DNA of 64,000 bases from Gordionus sp. m RMFG-2023 (Eukaryota; Nematomorpha; Gordioida; Chordodea; Parachordodidae): contig NC_088776.1 in the NCBI RefSeq assembly GCF_954871325.1, positions 47,014,569-47,078,568 of the forward strand, given 5' to 3'. Within the stretch, counting starts at the first letter, position 1. Each line of letters starts with the position of its first letter. The notes under the pieces are model-generated. The model ran no database searches. It worked only from the letters and a program-made list of their open reading frames with translations, and was not told where the DNA came from. Positions 42,882 through 56,800 of this stretch are shown piece by piece. A program made the translations under genes and the position numbers.

Positions 42882-45800
42882 ATTTAATTGATAACTAGAA
42901 TAAAAGAGGAGGGAAAATGACTAATGTTGTTTACAGTTTATACTATAATTTTTAAACTACATTTCTGTCCTTTATATTTAATTTCGGTTTATTATAATAA
43001 TTCATGCTTTAAATGAATAAATTAATTAAGTAAAATTGCGAGGTTTAAAAATTAATGAATTCATCAATGCGTAGCTGAGGGTAAAGCAAAGCGTGCCCAT
43101 ACGCTGTAGAAATTTTTTGGCCAAATATTTTTCATATTTTGGCGCTCCTAAATTTCATATGTTATGTTTACATTTCCTATTATAAGAATATTTTTTAAAA
43201 TTAGAAACAAAATATAATATAAACCTCTAATCTGTAAATTCCATTTGTAAATACTTTAAAAGGAATTTAATTAGTCTTTCTTCAAATTCAATTATTAGAA
43301 AGCGATAAAAAAGAGCTTTTAGATATGCTCAAAATAAAACCAAGTAAATAATTGATTTTATGAATGCTGTTATTAACTTATAATATAGAAGAAAAAGTAA
43401 ATTGGGTAAAATATATTAAAGATGTTGCCCACCTCTGTAAATGTCTAAAATTAAGACAAATTATAAGGTATTCTTATCTAGCGAGCAAAAGAATGGATTT
43501 CAGAAATATTGAAATACTTAGCTACATAAAATAAATCAATGGATTTGGGATGACCTTATAAAAACATTAATGGATATTACAAAAATGAGAATTCTTTAAC
43601 TAAATATAATAGAAAGTGTTGAACAAAAGTTATTACCTGAAAAGAGCATAATTAACATAATCATCTAAGTATGCGTGGAAAATTGTCTTTAAAGTATATG
43701 ATTTAAGTAACACAAGTAAGAATAAAACAATTTTTTTAGAAATCTCAAATTTTTACAGGGAGGGCATGAGTGTTGTTTAAATAAATGCGAGGGCACCTAT
43801 ATATGAGGTTGCGAAGGGCAGGAAGACAATAAATATTTTCCAAGGGTTATAGCAGGGTCTAAAAATATGTACATTGTAATGTTACACAATCAAATTTACT
43901 TGTAGTGCTATTAAGCAAGCTTTGAAATCCTCCAATCTCTATTCAATGGATTGTGGTCATACTACATTCATAAAAGTTAAAATTGATATTCTTTAGGGAT
44001 TAAAAATTTAAAATCCTTAAGCACCACTCGTTGGAGTTTATCAACACTTATTTATAAATTTATATTATCGGGTTTAATTATTTTTTTTTATAATTTTAAT
44101 TTGAAGTTTAAATGTTTTTCAAGGTAAGTAAATACCTTTCAAAAGCCTTTATTAGATTAGTCATTAGCTTTGATAAACTGGAAGACTTGTCTGAGGTTAA
44201 TACATATGTTAAACATACCAAATAATTATATACAATGACATAAAAGTATTCTGTATGATATCTAACAAATTTTTCAATTAATTACAAAAACGCCCAAAAT
44301 AATAAGCCTTTTAATACTAAATTATTCAAGGGCACACATATACTTTTGTCCAAGAGAGGACATATATAATTTTTTAAATAAGGGATAGCAAAAAATATTT
44401 GTTTATTGAGGGAAAATATTTATTGTGATGTGCATAGTATATCATATAAGTTAAACGCTTTCGCGGATATATTATTTTTGCTTTGTATTTGCATAAAATT
44501 AGATATTATAATTGTTTTTTAATATTATTTATAATATCTTCATTATGTTTCTAATGATAATTTTGCCATATTAATTTTACAAAGTCCTAATAACTAAAAA
44601 TATGCATTAAAAAATGAGCTTCACAGATGAAAGGGAATAATAAAATATGTATATATTATCAATAATTTATGGTGAATAATAATGGGTGTGGATATTGATT
44701 ATACGAGAAATTGCTTATGTTTTCTTAAATATTTTAAAGGTTGAACCTAAATTTATAATGAAGAAATTTCCTCATAATTTAACCATTAAATACATTTCAT
44801 AGGCTAACATTTCCAGTCCTATTACCATTTTTTAAATTTTTTACAATTTTAATATTTTACTCATTCAATTTATTCTACCTTACCATTTTCATAACACCAA
44901 TTTCTCACTTTTATTTTATCACATTAATTTATTTGATCAAATAATTATACACTACTTATACTACTTCAACCATTTTTTAAGTGCTACTTTTGATGGGAAT
45001 CAATTTTTTTTCAAAATAGACTAAATATAATTACTAAAAAATAAATAGGCGTAAATTTGAAATGATTAAAATTGATTAATAACGCTATAACAATTTTATA
45101 AGTAAAAAACTCGTTCAATTTAGCCTCATAATTTCACCTTTCTGCCAATTCCATTCACAAATCTGTGGTGTGTTATTCTATATGTTCTATTAATCCAAAT
45201 ATTTGAGCATGTTATAATCCATGTGTATTGGAGAAAAAAATGAGAAAAGAACAATTTTGAATTTTTAGTTAAAATAAATTGTCTATCAAAGATTTTTACA
45301 TATTTTATTTTATCATTGTGATAATCTTACGTTAATTTGTTTAACTTTGGAGATATACGTTATTCTATTATTGAATTATATTCTCCCTTTCGAAAAAGTA
45401 AACGAAACTCAAAAATGTACCATTGAATTAGCTATAATATATACTAAACCTAAATATAAATCCCTATTTATTTATTCATTTTTTTACTCTTATTTATATT
45501 TGATGTGTATAGTAAATTGAATGATGAATCAAACTTGAAAAAAAATTTAAAAACTAGAGTTTTCGTGATATTATAGAAATTTTTTTAATTAAATTATTTT
45601 AGATTGTCGCTAAAAATTATTGAAAAGTTATTTTATTATTTATTGTTAAATTATATAAAAAAATTAAGAAAACCTGCAGACTTGAACTAAAAATTGATAA
45701 ACACAGGCCGGATTAAGCTCAAATATAGATGCACGAAACTGACTGTTTTTTATATTAACCCACTAAAATAGTAATATATTAAACTCTAATTAGAAATCGA

Positions 45801-46789
45801 ATAATGCATTTAATTTATATTTTTTTTTAGCTTTTTGAAATTGAAATCATTTCCAAAATACGACCAAACTTATTTTAAACGACCAAAAGTAAAACAAAAC
45901 CTGGCTGGATCAAAAATTATATCATTTTATAGGTTCTGGTCAAAAAATTAAAAGCTTAAAAATATGTGGATTGAGAATAATCAATTTTCAAAAATTTAGG
46001 TTATCAAACCTGTCCTCTCTACCTTTACAGGTTGCAAAAAAATTGAGATAAATGTATTTATCTTTATTATTTCATAACTTTAAAATATAATTTATTATGA
46101 ATTATGGAAAATAATAAAAAGTATAATTATTTTGAGTAAAAATTTAGGATCTAAAAAGCTGTTCATTTATTTTTACTTAAACGTGGTTGAAAAAAAAAAC
46201 AAATTTATCATAAAGCAAAAAAGCGTGTCCCTCTCCGAAGATGCCAAAACCCTTTCCGAAAATGCCACTAAATTTGAATTTGTTGACAATTTTTCGATTC
46301 AAAAATTTTGTCGTAATGTTTGGGAAAGTTTGTTTTTAAAATAAAATAATATGTTTATAATAAATTAAAATATAATGAATCAATGAAATATTAAAAATTT
46401 ATACGGTATTATTGATTCAATATATACTGTTGTATTAAAATTAAATTTGAAATCTCTCAATTTAAGGCATTCACTGGGCGCGATTTTTAAATTTAAAAAA
46501 ATCTGATAACAATGTATTGTTTTACATAATTGTCTTTAAATCATCTTTTTGTAATTTTTAAATTATAAAAAAAAATATATTGTGAAGAAAAAATGAATAT
46601 AAACGTATATATTAGGAATAATATAAAAGTTCAAATTGCCTGAAATTCACAGTATAGATTCTCAATATCTATGGAACACATTTCCGGCAAGTCAGAGTTT
46701 TCAATTAAATATTTTAAAATCCATACATTTATAATCCCCCATATCCTAATTACGACATGAAATGTTTATGTTAAATTTAAACTTATAGG
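42882..46789. other. AT-rich stretch without a confident gene
   Basis: Around 43760-43930 broken frames read NARAPIYEVAKGRKTINIFQ and GL-QGLKICTL. These faintly recall the GVKQGCTLSP region of a LINE reverse transcriptase. A 70-codon frame at 46132-46344 ends FSIQKFCRNVWESLFLK and has no recognised family. Neither is strong enough to call. Confidence 0.25.
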
Positions 46790-47012
46790 TAGTGTTGTTA
46801 AACGGTTTGATTTGAGCAGATTTTTAAAAACGGCTAACTTAACATTATAGCCAGGAAAATATTGCCTAAGCATTGAGATTTCGCCAATAGATGTTCAATC
46901 CTATGTGCCATCTATGAGCAAAATCTTTAGGCTTGCATAATATTTTTCTGGATAAAATATTGAGTGGGCCGTTTTTATAAATCGGCTCAAATTGAGCCGT
47001 TTAACAACACTA
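46790..47012. mobile_element. GTTGTTAAACGG foldback MITE, copy 2 (intact, 223 bp)
   Basis: Ends TAGTGTTGTTAAACGG and CCGTTTAACAACACTA. Inverted arms of roughly 70-90 bases (GAGCAGATTTTTAAAAACGG pairs with TTTTTATAAATCGGCTCAAA). Flanking octamers CTTATAGG and ATTATAGG agree at 7 of 8. The centre contains ATGTGCCATCTATGAGCAAA. This is the clearest full-length reference copy in the window. Confidence 0.88.
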
Positions 47013-50000
47013 ATTATAGGTTTGAAGTGTAGTAGAGATTTGAGTAAAAAAAAACTTTTTTATATTATTTAAAAAAAAAAATTAATTTTTTTGAATTATA
47101 TTTTCTACAATAATATTTTGCATATCCAATTAAACATAATATATAACTATATAAAACTTCTCTAAATTGAGCAGTAATTAGATAATAATTTTATTTATGT
47201 TTGTTTAAATAAACAATAATACGGGTTAATTACATTTCTAATAAGGTTTTATTTTAGGAGCACGTAAATTTTTAGAGCTACCCAGTTTTTCATAATAAGG
47301 TTTTAAATTAAGGTAAATCACATAAAAACCAGTTTAATAAGTAAATTTTTTTTTTCTAAATTCATTTAAAAATATTTATTGCTAATTTATTCTTTTGGGA
47401 ATAAAATATTATAAACAAATTGAATATAAATTAATTTTTCTATTTATCAAATATTTGTATATAATAAAAGAAAAAGAAAAGTAAAAGTTCATTTCACTTT
47501 TTGATTAATCATTTATAGAAAATTTTTTTTAAGCAACTTTGAAATTAGAATTGATAAACTTTTAATTAAAACTATACTGCTAGATAAACTGGCGAGTGAC
47601 GACCAAATCAATTAATCAGAGCTACATATTATTTCAAATTTATCTTATATATTATATATTATATAATTTCAAATTTTCAATTTTTTTTGTCATTATAAAT
47701 AGATATAAGTTTTAAAATTGGCTAGTCGCGTTGACATAATAAAAAATATTTTATAATTTCAATTAAAAAGAAACGTTGCCTTTTTTAGGAGGTTATTTAG
47801 TCTAGAAAAGAGGCACACGGAACTTCTTAACTCCTCAAAATCATAGTTAGAATGTCATGAACCAATTTATATTTAAGGTGCAGCTCCATTTCAGTTCAAG
47901 GTTATTATTTGCATACCAATTAATCTGATCTTCTAGTTTTTACATAAACAAATCGCTTGGTTATTCAATCTTTTTATAACTCAGAAACACTTTAAATATT
48001 ATAATTTATACATATCCAATAAAGTGATGAATTATAGAAATTTAATAATAGCTAACAAGCCATAAAAAAAACTAAACTCAAAAATTCCTCCCCACTTATA
48101 ATATATTATTTTAGGTATGTGAATTGATTGATTACCAATAAATACCTAAAAATAATTAATTAGTTTGAATCTACTTCCAAATGAATTTAATTTTTTGTTG
48201 TTGGGAAGATTCTGGGGAAAAGAAAACATTAATAGAAATAAATATTACTCTTTACCCTTAATTGATAACTTTAATAAATATTTCTTGCTGGGTTCAAGGT
48301 TTGTTGGCATCCTTTTTATTTAAAAAACTGGTATATTTATATGAACAAAGAATTTCGCCATAATTCACGTGATCTCCATGGGGGTTGTAGACTAACGTTT
48401 AAAGTAGTGTATAGCATTATTTAACTTTTAATTAATTCTAGTTAAAAAATAAAAATTTTTAAATCCCTAAAGCTTCATCATATAAAATGTTGACGAAAAT
48501 GAGAGCAACACATAACAATTAGCAACTTACTTCATAAGGTTTAAATTTTATGTAAATAAGATATAACTATTTTTTAAATATAATCTAATTCTACAACGTA
48601 TCTGAGTTTTTGTGAGATCAGCCTTGTTGTGTCAAAATATTTTTCCAAACATGGAGTCAAACTAGAATCAAAATAATTTGCTATGGTTGTTTGTAACATG
48701 TGACTATCAGCCAATAATCATTATATATCTAATATGTGTAACTCTTATTTTTGGAAATTTTATAATTTATTAAACTTTATAAAATATGCAATATTTTAAT
48801 TTTTTTAAATAAAAATTCATGCATTCCGTTTTTAAAATATTTTAAACCAGCTCTCCCTCCGTTCACTCATTGCTTATAAAATATTTTCCACCCCTTCCGC
48901 CCATCCATTGTTTAACATTGTATTCCGCTTATTTATCTCGCATGCAAGCGGGAATGTGCGAATTAAAAATTCTACCCGTTTTAGACATTAAAAGTATGTG
49001 CTGCTATTCGCTTAAAAATGGTAAATATAAATTTACTTTTAACAAATATTTAAGATTTTCAATCTATCTGTAGATATTATTGATAATATTTTATAAAATA
49101 AATTTGACTCTTTAATAAACATAAATATTAAAAAAGTAAAAAAAAATATTATGAATAATTCATTACTCTAGATCTAAATATTAAAATACATATTTTTTAA
49201 AAATGATAATTCATGTTACACTATTATATCTAAATATATGTGTATCATAATTTGTTTTGCATGAATTAACAATTTCCAAACATTGAAATAAAATTGTTTT
49301 ATAATTCTTGAGATATTAGCATCATAGGAATGAATAGTCATATCTTATAAAAAAAATGACAATAGATTCCACTCAGAATATCAAATTTTTTTTTGAGATT
49401 TCTCAGCGAAAACGAAATCGCTTATCATTTTCTTGGCTATTTTAAATGTATCTTTTTATTTGTATTGAGGTAAAAAATGTTTACTATTTTTTAAATTTAT
49501 TTGCATTATTATTTTATAAACTCGTTTAGGCCTTCCGGTTTCTAGTTCAATAAATGTATCATGTATCAGAAGGTAACAAAAATATTTTATGAATGTGTTA
49601 ATGATTGCTCAAGATCCGCAGGTTGCATGTAAAAGGAGAGTCCGCTATTTAAAACTTTTCAAACAAGATATCTCGGTATGGGTATCAAATAAAAGCAATG
49701 AAAGATCTATTGATGGCCTTGTAGACGGATCTAGGTTGTGAGGGAAGGGGTACAATTTTATAATTTTTTAACAACTTATTGTAAAACGTACTTTTCAAAA
49801 TCAATATCGATTATGGCCAAATAAGGTATTTAGATATACATTTTCAATAAAATATTTATTTAATAAAAATTATATTCTGTGTGATAAACGCCCCAATATT
49901 AGATAATCTTTTAAATTTCAAATAAAGTGAATCATATAAACATTTCTCAAATGAAAATGATTCAACTCCATCTATAACAAAATCAATGATTAAATCGTCT

Positions 50001-50380
50001 TAACAAGTTTGAGGAAGTTGAGGGAATTTATAGATTAAATTACTGGCAACGAAGATCATGATTATGCATTTTCTTTATTTGATTTAACCTCCTGGTTTTA
50101 TATTTTTATCAAAATACTCTTGGGATTTCTCTTAAATTTATTTATTTTTAATACATATTTTTAAAACGTATAAACAAATAATAATTTTTTTTAAAGTGTA
50201 TATTTGTAATTGGATTTATAATTCATATACATTTTTTTGATTTCAATCCAGGATATTTCGTTCGATTGAAATTTACTAACAAAGAATCATTCTGTTAGTA
50301 CTTGCAATAGAAGTTTTATTTCATTTTTATAAGGTACATTTAATTACCTTAAAGATCTTAATTTAATTTTGCTATTTTTA
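47013..50380. other. AT-rich stretch, nothing recognised
   Basis: No exon, RNA gene or paired repeat ends found. The plus-strand open frame at 48870-49073 has no recognisable family. Confidence 0.4.
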
Positions 50381-50429
50381 AGGCAAGAGAAAATTCTTCA
50401 TGCCATCAAAAGTGAAACTGTCATAAAAG

Positions 50430-50830
50430 GTTCCTAATGTTCCAACAATTGTTATTTTAAGGGGTTCTTTGACGGGAAAAGTAACATTTCTTTTATGCAG
50501 TAATCACTATCAAGATATCTTATCAAAAGAGTTCAATAATTCGGCACTTGGTTTCTGCAAGGGGATTCTATTTTTCAACAAGACAATGCACCATGTCATA
50601 TATATCAACATCAAAATTGACCAAATAATTTTTATTAGACAATAGTTAAGTTTTAATGATGGCCTGTTTCAGACCTCAATTTAAAGCAAATAGAAAATGT
50701 CTGAATTTTTAAAGAAGAAACATTGATCTAACAAAATTTTTTCATAAAAAAAGAATGTAGTACCCTGATTTGAACCATTTAAGAGAATTAAGGTCATTGT
50801 TACAGTTAAATATAATGTAACCAAGTATTA
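50430..50830 (+). pseudogene. Tc1-like transposase relic
   Basis: One frame reads GSLTGKVTFLLCSNHYQDIL, another SIFQQDNAPCHIYQHQN, and then WPVSDLNLKQIENV. FQQDNAPCH and WP..SPDLNPIEN are the second and third catalytic blocks of Tc1 transposases; the middle Asp (D of QQDN) is kept, and the third acidic residue is Glu of IEN. Frame changes and stops break it. The first catalytic block and the DNA-binding domain are not seen. Confidence 0.75.
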
Positions 50831-52781
50831 GAGAATATTTCGAATATTAATAAGGGGGAAGGGCGCTAATTTCGATTTAAGTAGACTGTTTTTTTAATGT
50901 ATCACTCACTACATGTCTCCTATGATTTTTGATCAATATTAATAATATACTAACACTTTTTTGTAGTATATTATACCATATAAATAATTAAAATATTTTA
51001 AAAAGAGATACACTTTAATTTCAAAAATTATTTGTGAAATTATTTTTTTAATCTGGCATTATACTTATAATTTTGGGTTTTGCATCTTCAGAGTCGTGAT
51101 GACCTAAATTGCTTTTCATTATTATATTATATTACACCCACATTTGTTACAATAAAACAGCTTATTTATTCTCTATCTCCTATCTCCTCTTTGCCATCAA
51201 TCTGGTTACACAGAAAATTATGAATCATACTTCTTTAAACAACATAAATAAAAGAGACCAATGATATCGCTATATTTTTTAAAAAAAATGGAAGAGCTCA
51301 ATTAATTGTAAATAAAAAGAAAATTCCTACATGTCAAATAAAAAAGAAAGTTATAAGATTTTTAAAATTGATAAATTTTGAAAGGTCATACCATATTTTT
51401 GATTCTTTAGATGCGGTCAAGTGGGGAATGGTTCTCAACGCCTGCTCCTCTTAACGACGTCTTTAATATAGTTTTTTTTTAAAATAAGCATGAATTGAAT
51501 ACCTTACCATGGAATTTATTTGCATATCTTATAAAAAAAATATATAAATTTTAGGAGGAATATTAAAATCTTATACAAATCTATCTAATTCTACTTTTCA
51601 AAAATTTGTCACAATCACAAATGTAATCATTATAAATTAATTTATGAAATATTTTTGCATAATTTATATGATTTTCTTATTCTTTATTAAATAAAATTCT
51701 ATAAAAACATTTTTATTACAAAATTTGAATTAAATTTATATATTTATTATTATTATGCTTCATTCATGACTCTTATTATATCAAATTTCATGTTAAATAA
51801 CTCATAATTTGATTAATTTTATTCCTTTTTAAAAAAATAATACTTTAGAGAAAACTTTAAAAAAACTCAAAAATTGTATATTTGAAGCGAAGTTTTATTT
51901 TGAATTGTTTAAATTATGATTTTTTTCATTAAATGATGCATAATATTATCATTCGAACAATACAATTATATTCCCAAGATATTACATAAATTAATATCTA
52001 TTTAAATCATTATAATATAGCCATTTTTATTTCATAAACAGTACGTTTATATATTTTATCTTTAAACAATATGAGCTCTTTATAATTCCAAAGATTGATT
52101 TTAAATTAAATACGTTTTAATTTTTATTAGACTCTATACAAATTGTCATATAACCCTATTTATTTGTATGGGAAGGGTTAAAAATTTGTACAATCTTGTG
52201 ACTACGTTTGAATACAGTGCCTTAACGGTAGGTATAGTTAATTCCATTAGGCTGACTTCACAAATGCTAGACACAGTCACCAAAATCCCCACATCTTCAG
52301 TTTTTTAAAGATAGCTCACCTTTGTTTTTTATAACTCGAACTACAGTGCTTAGCAAATTTTCTTTGGAAATTGCCTATAGAGATTACGCAAATTAAGCAT
52401 TATTATAACTAGCAGATTTCCCTTCAAGATTTATGGATGAAATAAAAATTTCCTCCTTTATAATATGAGGCATTAATAAGAAATTTACTTATATTTTGAT
52501 GAGAGGGGATTCAGAAATTATCCGTCAATATGATAAAGTATATTAGCAAAGTATATATTTCGTATATTCATCTGTGCAGAAATTATTTGAAAGGTCTTTG
52601 TAAATCACACTATTTTTAAGATATAAATTTCATAATGTCTAAAAAAAAATTGTTTACATCCAAATAAATAAATAATACTATTTACTAAATTTTCTTTCAA
52701 ACATTTGTATTTGAAACATATTATCTAAGGTAAGGGTTTTGTAGAGCAAGTGTTATTTTAAGCCTACACATCAAAACTCGT
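50831..52781. other. AT-rich stretch around Tc1-like traces
   Basis: Apart from possible Tc1 ends at 52.2-52.36 kb, nothing is recognised. Confidence 0.35.
52218..52360. repeat. Possible Tc1-like terminal sequences
   Basis: TACAGTGCCTTAACG (52218) and TACAGTGCTTAGCAAA (52343) both resemble the CAGTGCCTTGCAAAAG termini of Tc1 elements, in the same direction. They lie 1.4 kb past the Tc1 relic but are not shown to belong to it. Confidence 0.3.
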
Positions 52782-53880
52782 CAGGCGCGTACGCAGCGGG
52801 GGGGGGGGGGGAAGGGGGACAAATCCCCTCTCCCCAAAGCCAAAAAATGCAGATGCCGGATTATATTTTTCAAAAATATTATTGTTAATATTAATTAATA
52901 TTTGTTAATATATATTCCTATCTGATATATATTTAATTACATTTATTTATCACATTAATCTACTAAGTTATTTTATCAATTAATTTTGATTTCAAGTTTT
53001 CCTTGGCATAATTACCAGTGGCGTATTATTTATCTAAATTTCTAGTCAAATAATAATTATCTCTGAAACTCCTTATCCAACAGGGAGAAAGAAATTGCAA
53101 GCTTGCCCAACGAGATCGTGTCTCCGCCATCAAGCAGTAACAGCTTTTATGGAGTTAGAAGAGCCGATTATTAATGCTATTATTGAAATATCACAATGGC
53201 TTGAAAGAATTTCTTCAGAAGCAAGAAAATTATTGGATTCAATACTTATTCCAAATTTTTTTCTCATTGAATGTATTATTTAATTATACAACTATTTTAT
53301 GTAATACTTTTCAAAAACATGACATTGACTTGATTAAGAAGATGATAATAGCGGAGAGCATTTTATTAAAACTCAAAGAAATTAGAGCTAATGTTGATGA
53401 AGAATTTCATATTTTATTGTTATTGTTGAGTCAAAAGCAGAGCTATACGTGTATAATATTTGCCCCCATCGACTTGCAGCAAGCAAGCTTATCGTCAAAA
53501 CATTAATATAGGATCAGTAGAAGAGTATTATAAAACAAATGGCTCCTCTCTTAGATATATTTATAACCCAAATAAATGAATGGTTTTTAATTAATCATGC
53601 AGCACTTACAAATCCGCAGATATTACTTCCACAAAAGCCTTTCCAACCTTTTTCAAATGGTGATGGAAAAAAAATATATTTGTTAGATTTTTATCACGAA
53701 GATGTTAAAATATATTATGATGCCTTATTAGCTGAATAACTATGATTAAAAGATTAACTATGGTTGATACAGTCCCAAAAAATGCTATGGATGCTTCACA
53801 TTATTTCAAACACATTTTAGATTATATTCCCAATGTATTAAAATAGTTATATATATTAGCAACTCTTCCCAAAACATTCA
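52782..53880 (+). mobile_element. hAT element (ZMYM-like family), copy B, right end lost
   Basis: Left end CAGGCGCGTACGCAGCGG, a 14-G run (52798-52811), then sequence closely matching the reverse complement of copy A from 12075 inward. Homology continues to about 53880, then stops; the matching CTGCGTACG right end is not seen, so this copy is 3'-truncated. It carries a longer transposase remnant (53080-53740). Confidence 0.82.
53080..53740 (+). pseudogene. hAT transposase remnant (ZMYM1-like, middle part)
   Basis: Frames read [59 protein letters not shown], then [20 protein letters not shown] and [10 protein letters not shown]. This follows the ZMYM1-type hAT order (RW..R..AV..L...I..AL..I...EA..L...I..FEF, SK.LQ..DID...A). 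It runs through three overlapping frames with stops, and lacks the C-terminal hATC. Transposases of this family cut and paste the element in the nucleus. Confidence 0.72.
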
Positions 53881-56800
53881 CCTAAAAAATTAATATATAA
53901 AAAATCATTTAAAAAATTTATTTTTAAAACAATTATCAATCAAAAATATCAAAAATAATAATATAACAAATTAAAAAAAATTATTCAAATATTTAAAAAT
54001 CTTTTAATAAAAATATATTCAAAAATATTTACGATCAAAAGATGTACCAGAAAAAAGTACGTAAAAAATTAATATATAAAAATATTTATAAAAATCTCAA
54101 AAAAATATATAAAAAACATTGACAATCTTAAAAATATTACTTAAAAATATATATAATAAAATCTTTAAATTATAAAAATAATAAATTTATAAATAATAAA
54201 TTCCTCTCAAATAAATATTAAATTAATATCAATTAATTAATAAATTAATCTCTCAAATTAATAATAAATTTATTAATTTATAAAATAAAATACATTGCCT
54301 AAATAACTAATTCACCCTGCCTACCGCCATAACACATTGCCTAAAAAAATCAGGCAATTAACACATTGACGCTAACATATATATTATTTTGTGTTTCTAT
54401 TTTCCTATCCTCTAATATTAAACTTGATTATTAAAATTCTCCATGTATAACATGGAAAATCTTATTGCAAGATAATTGAATCTTGATAAATCAAAGCTGT
54501 TTTATGGGTTAGAAAAAACTTAAAATCCAAGATATTTTTAAACTCAGTAAAAAAACCTTTAAACTGTTTGCAATTTAATATATACTTCTATATCATTCAT
54601 GGTCAAATATTTTTAAGGGCTAAAAATGTAAATACCTCATGTATGACCTATTCTTAGAATAGGTATATTAGAAAGGATTACCCTTATTTTTACATATTAT
54701 AGTTGGGCTTAATTTATTTTGGGAGACTTATAGGAAATGCTATGTCTCTACACCTAGGATAGTTGCAAAAGGTGATAGACAGTGATGTATTGTTTGAAAA
54801 TTTAGCTAAGGGGGAGGGGGGTGACTACAATTTTTTTTATATATTATCAAATATAATCTATATAAAATCGATTTTATTTATTACGAATATGAATTTTTTT
54901 TATATTATATTTTAAAAATAATGTTACAAATTTAATACTACTGATAATCTATACAAATTAAAAAATATATAATTAATTGAAAAATATTCTATAAATCTTT
55001 CGTTTTTTCATTTTCTTTGGGCTTTATTTTTCTTAAAAAAGATTTTATTCGCCCCACGATGATTCCTTTTAGATATTTTGATACATGGATGTGGAATTCA
55101 TTCCGATATCGAAGATCCATTAATATTTAAGAACATATAAGTATTCACACAAGAAATTATTAAAATTTTTTATCAGAATTATCTTCATCGATATATTGTT
55201 GAAACCCATCATATTCATTTAATTTGAATCTTTGGCAGATTCTTTTTATTTACTTTTCGCCAAATCAGACATCTAGGTACTTAGGACAATTTTTTTTTAA
55301 ACAAATATATATTGGAAAGAATTTTACTCGTTTTCAAAGCTATCCATTAGATGGCACTACGTGATGCTTTTTTTAGAGAAATTAAAAATTGCTCCATTTT
55401 TACTAGATTGGAATTTTTTAAAGTAGGAATTTTTGAATCAAGCGATTGTATACCTACAAGTGAGGTCTACATGAGAGAGTGAGTAGGAGCGAATTGCCTC
55501 CAATTTATTTGAAGAGGTAAGGGAGTAGGCATCTAAAGGGGGGATAGGAAGTAGAGTAAAAATAAAGATAAAAATAAACGATAAATTTTTTAAAAATTAC
55601 TAATAAATATTTATTTGTAATTCATTCACAGATAACATTTTTGTTGAAGTAATACACGCTCGTGGCTAATGTTTATAATACAGCTAGTAACAACTAGTTG
55701 ATTATCACAAACTAATGTTTGTTTGTTATTCCTGGTCTAAATAATTGTGAGGCCTGAAATAGTTTAACTATAATTGTTTTGAGCAGGGATTCGAACCGAA
55801 CCCCAACCCAGAGAAGAAAACCCGGGGTTTTAAGGAAAAAAGTTAGGAAATTTTCAAAACTATGAACCGAACCAGGGAATTTTATTTGAACCCGTGTTCA
55901 ACAGGGTTGAGTGTATTGTTTAAATTAATATAAGATATTTGTATAATTGTAAATACAAATATTAATAATTTGACATATTATAATATTTTCATCAAATTTA
56001 CAATTAAGTGAAGTGTTAATAAATTTTAAACAATTTAATTCATTTACGCCATTTATTTTTGTTAATACATTATTTATCATCAATATATATTTTAAGCAAC
56101 CATGAAACTTTGTAATAAATACAATTTTTAGTTAATTTAACAACTATATATTTAAATTGAATAAGGAATATAAAACATAAATTTTAAAAATTTATCTCGT
56201 ATGTATGTAGAAATATATGAATTTAATTTTTTCCACGTAGATACAAGAATAGAATTATTCGAAATTCAAACAATAATTTTTATAAATAAACTACCTTTGA
56301 TTAAATTACATATATATGATGCAATAAAGAAATTTATATTCTTTAATCTTTGTTAATTTTTTTATAATGTCTAGTGGCCAATTAAGAAAACATAAATATT
56401 AAAAATCAGGCCAGGCCTGAAAATTTAAGTTTATTAAAATGTTTTGTTTTAATTCACAAGATATTTGATTTATCTTTTTTGCTACTATAAAATTTTGTGA
56501 TAAGAGATCAAAGACTTGAGGGTTAATAATTATTATTATATTCTCTAGCTTTCTTAGTAAATCCTCTTCCCTTGGATTATCCTGTGCCTATTTAAAAAAA
56601 GGTATATCCATAAATAGCTTGATTTTTTTAGATTAAATTATCAGATCTCTAGATTCAGAGCTTTCATTACCTACTACATAATAAAATAATCTTTTTAAAA
56701 ATTTATGAATTCTAAAATTACAAATGTAAATGTATCAACAGGTCATGCTGATATAAAAGTTTATTAATAGTTTGTTAGCATAATATTTATTTGAACTTTT

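Noticed and set aside
46132-46344. 70-codon plus-strand open frame (KSVSLSEDAKTLSENATKFE region)
   Set aside because: Composition is somewhat protein-like but there is no recognised family, no start codon with context and no neighbouring exon.
55785-55920. CAGGGATTCGAACC-type GC-rich cluster as a tRNA on the minus strand
   Set aside because: The TTCGAATCC-like match is part of a repeated GAACCGAACCC pattern, more like a transposon end; no acceptor stem or anticodon arm.
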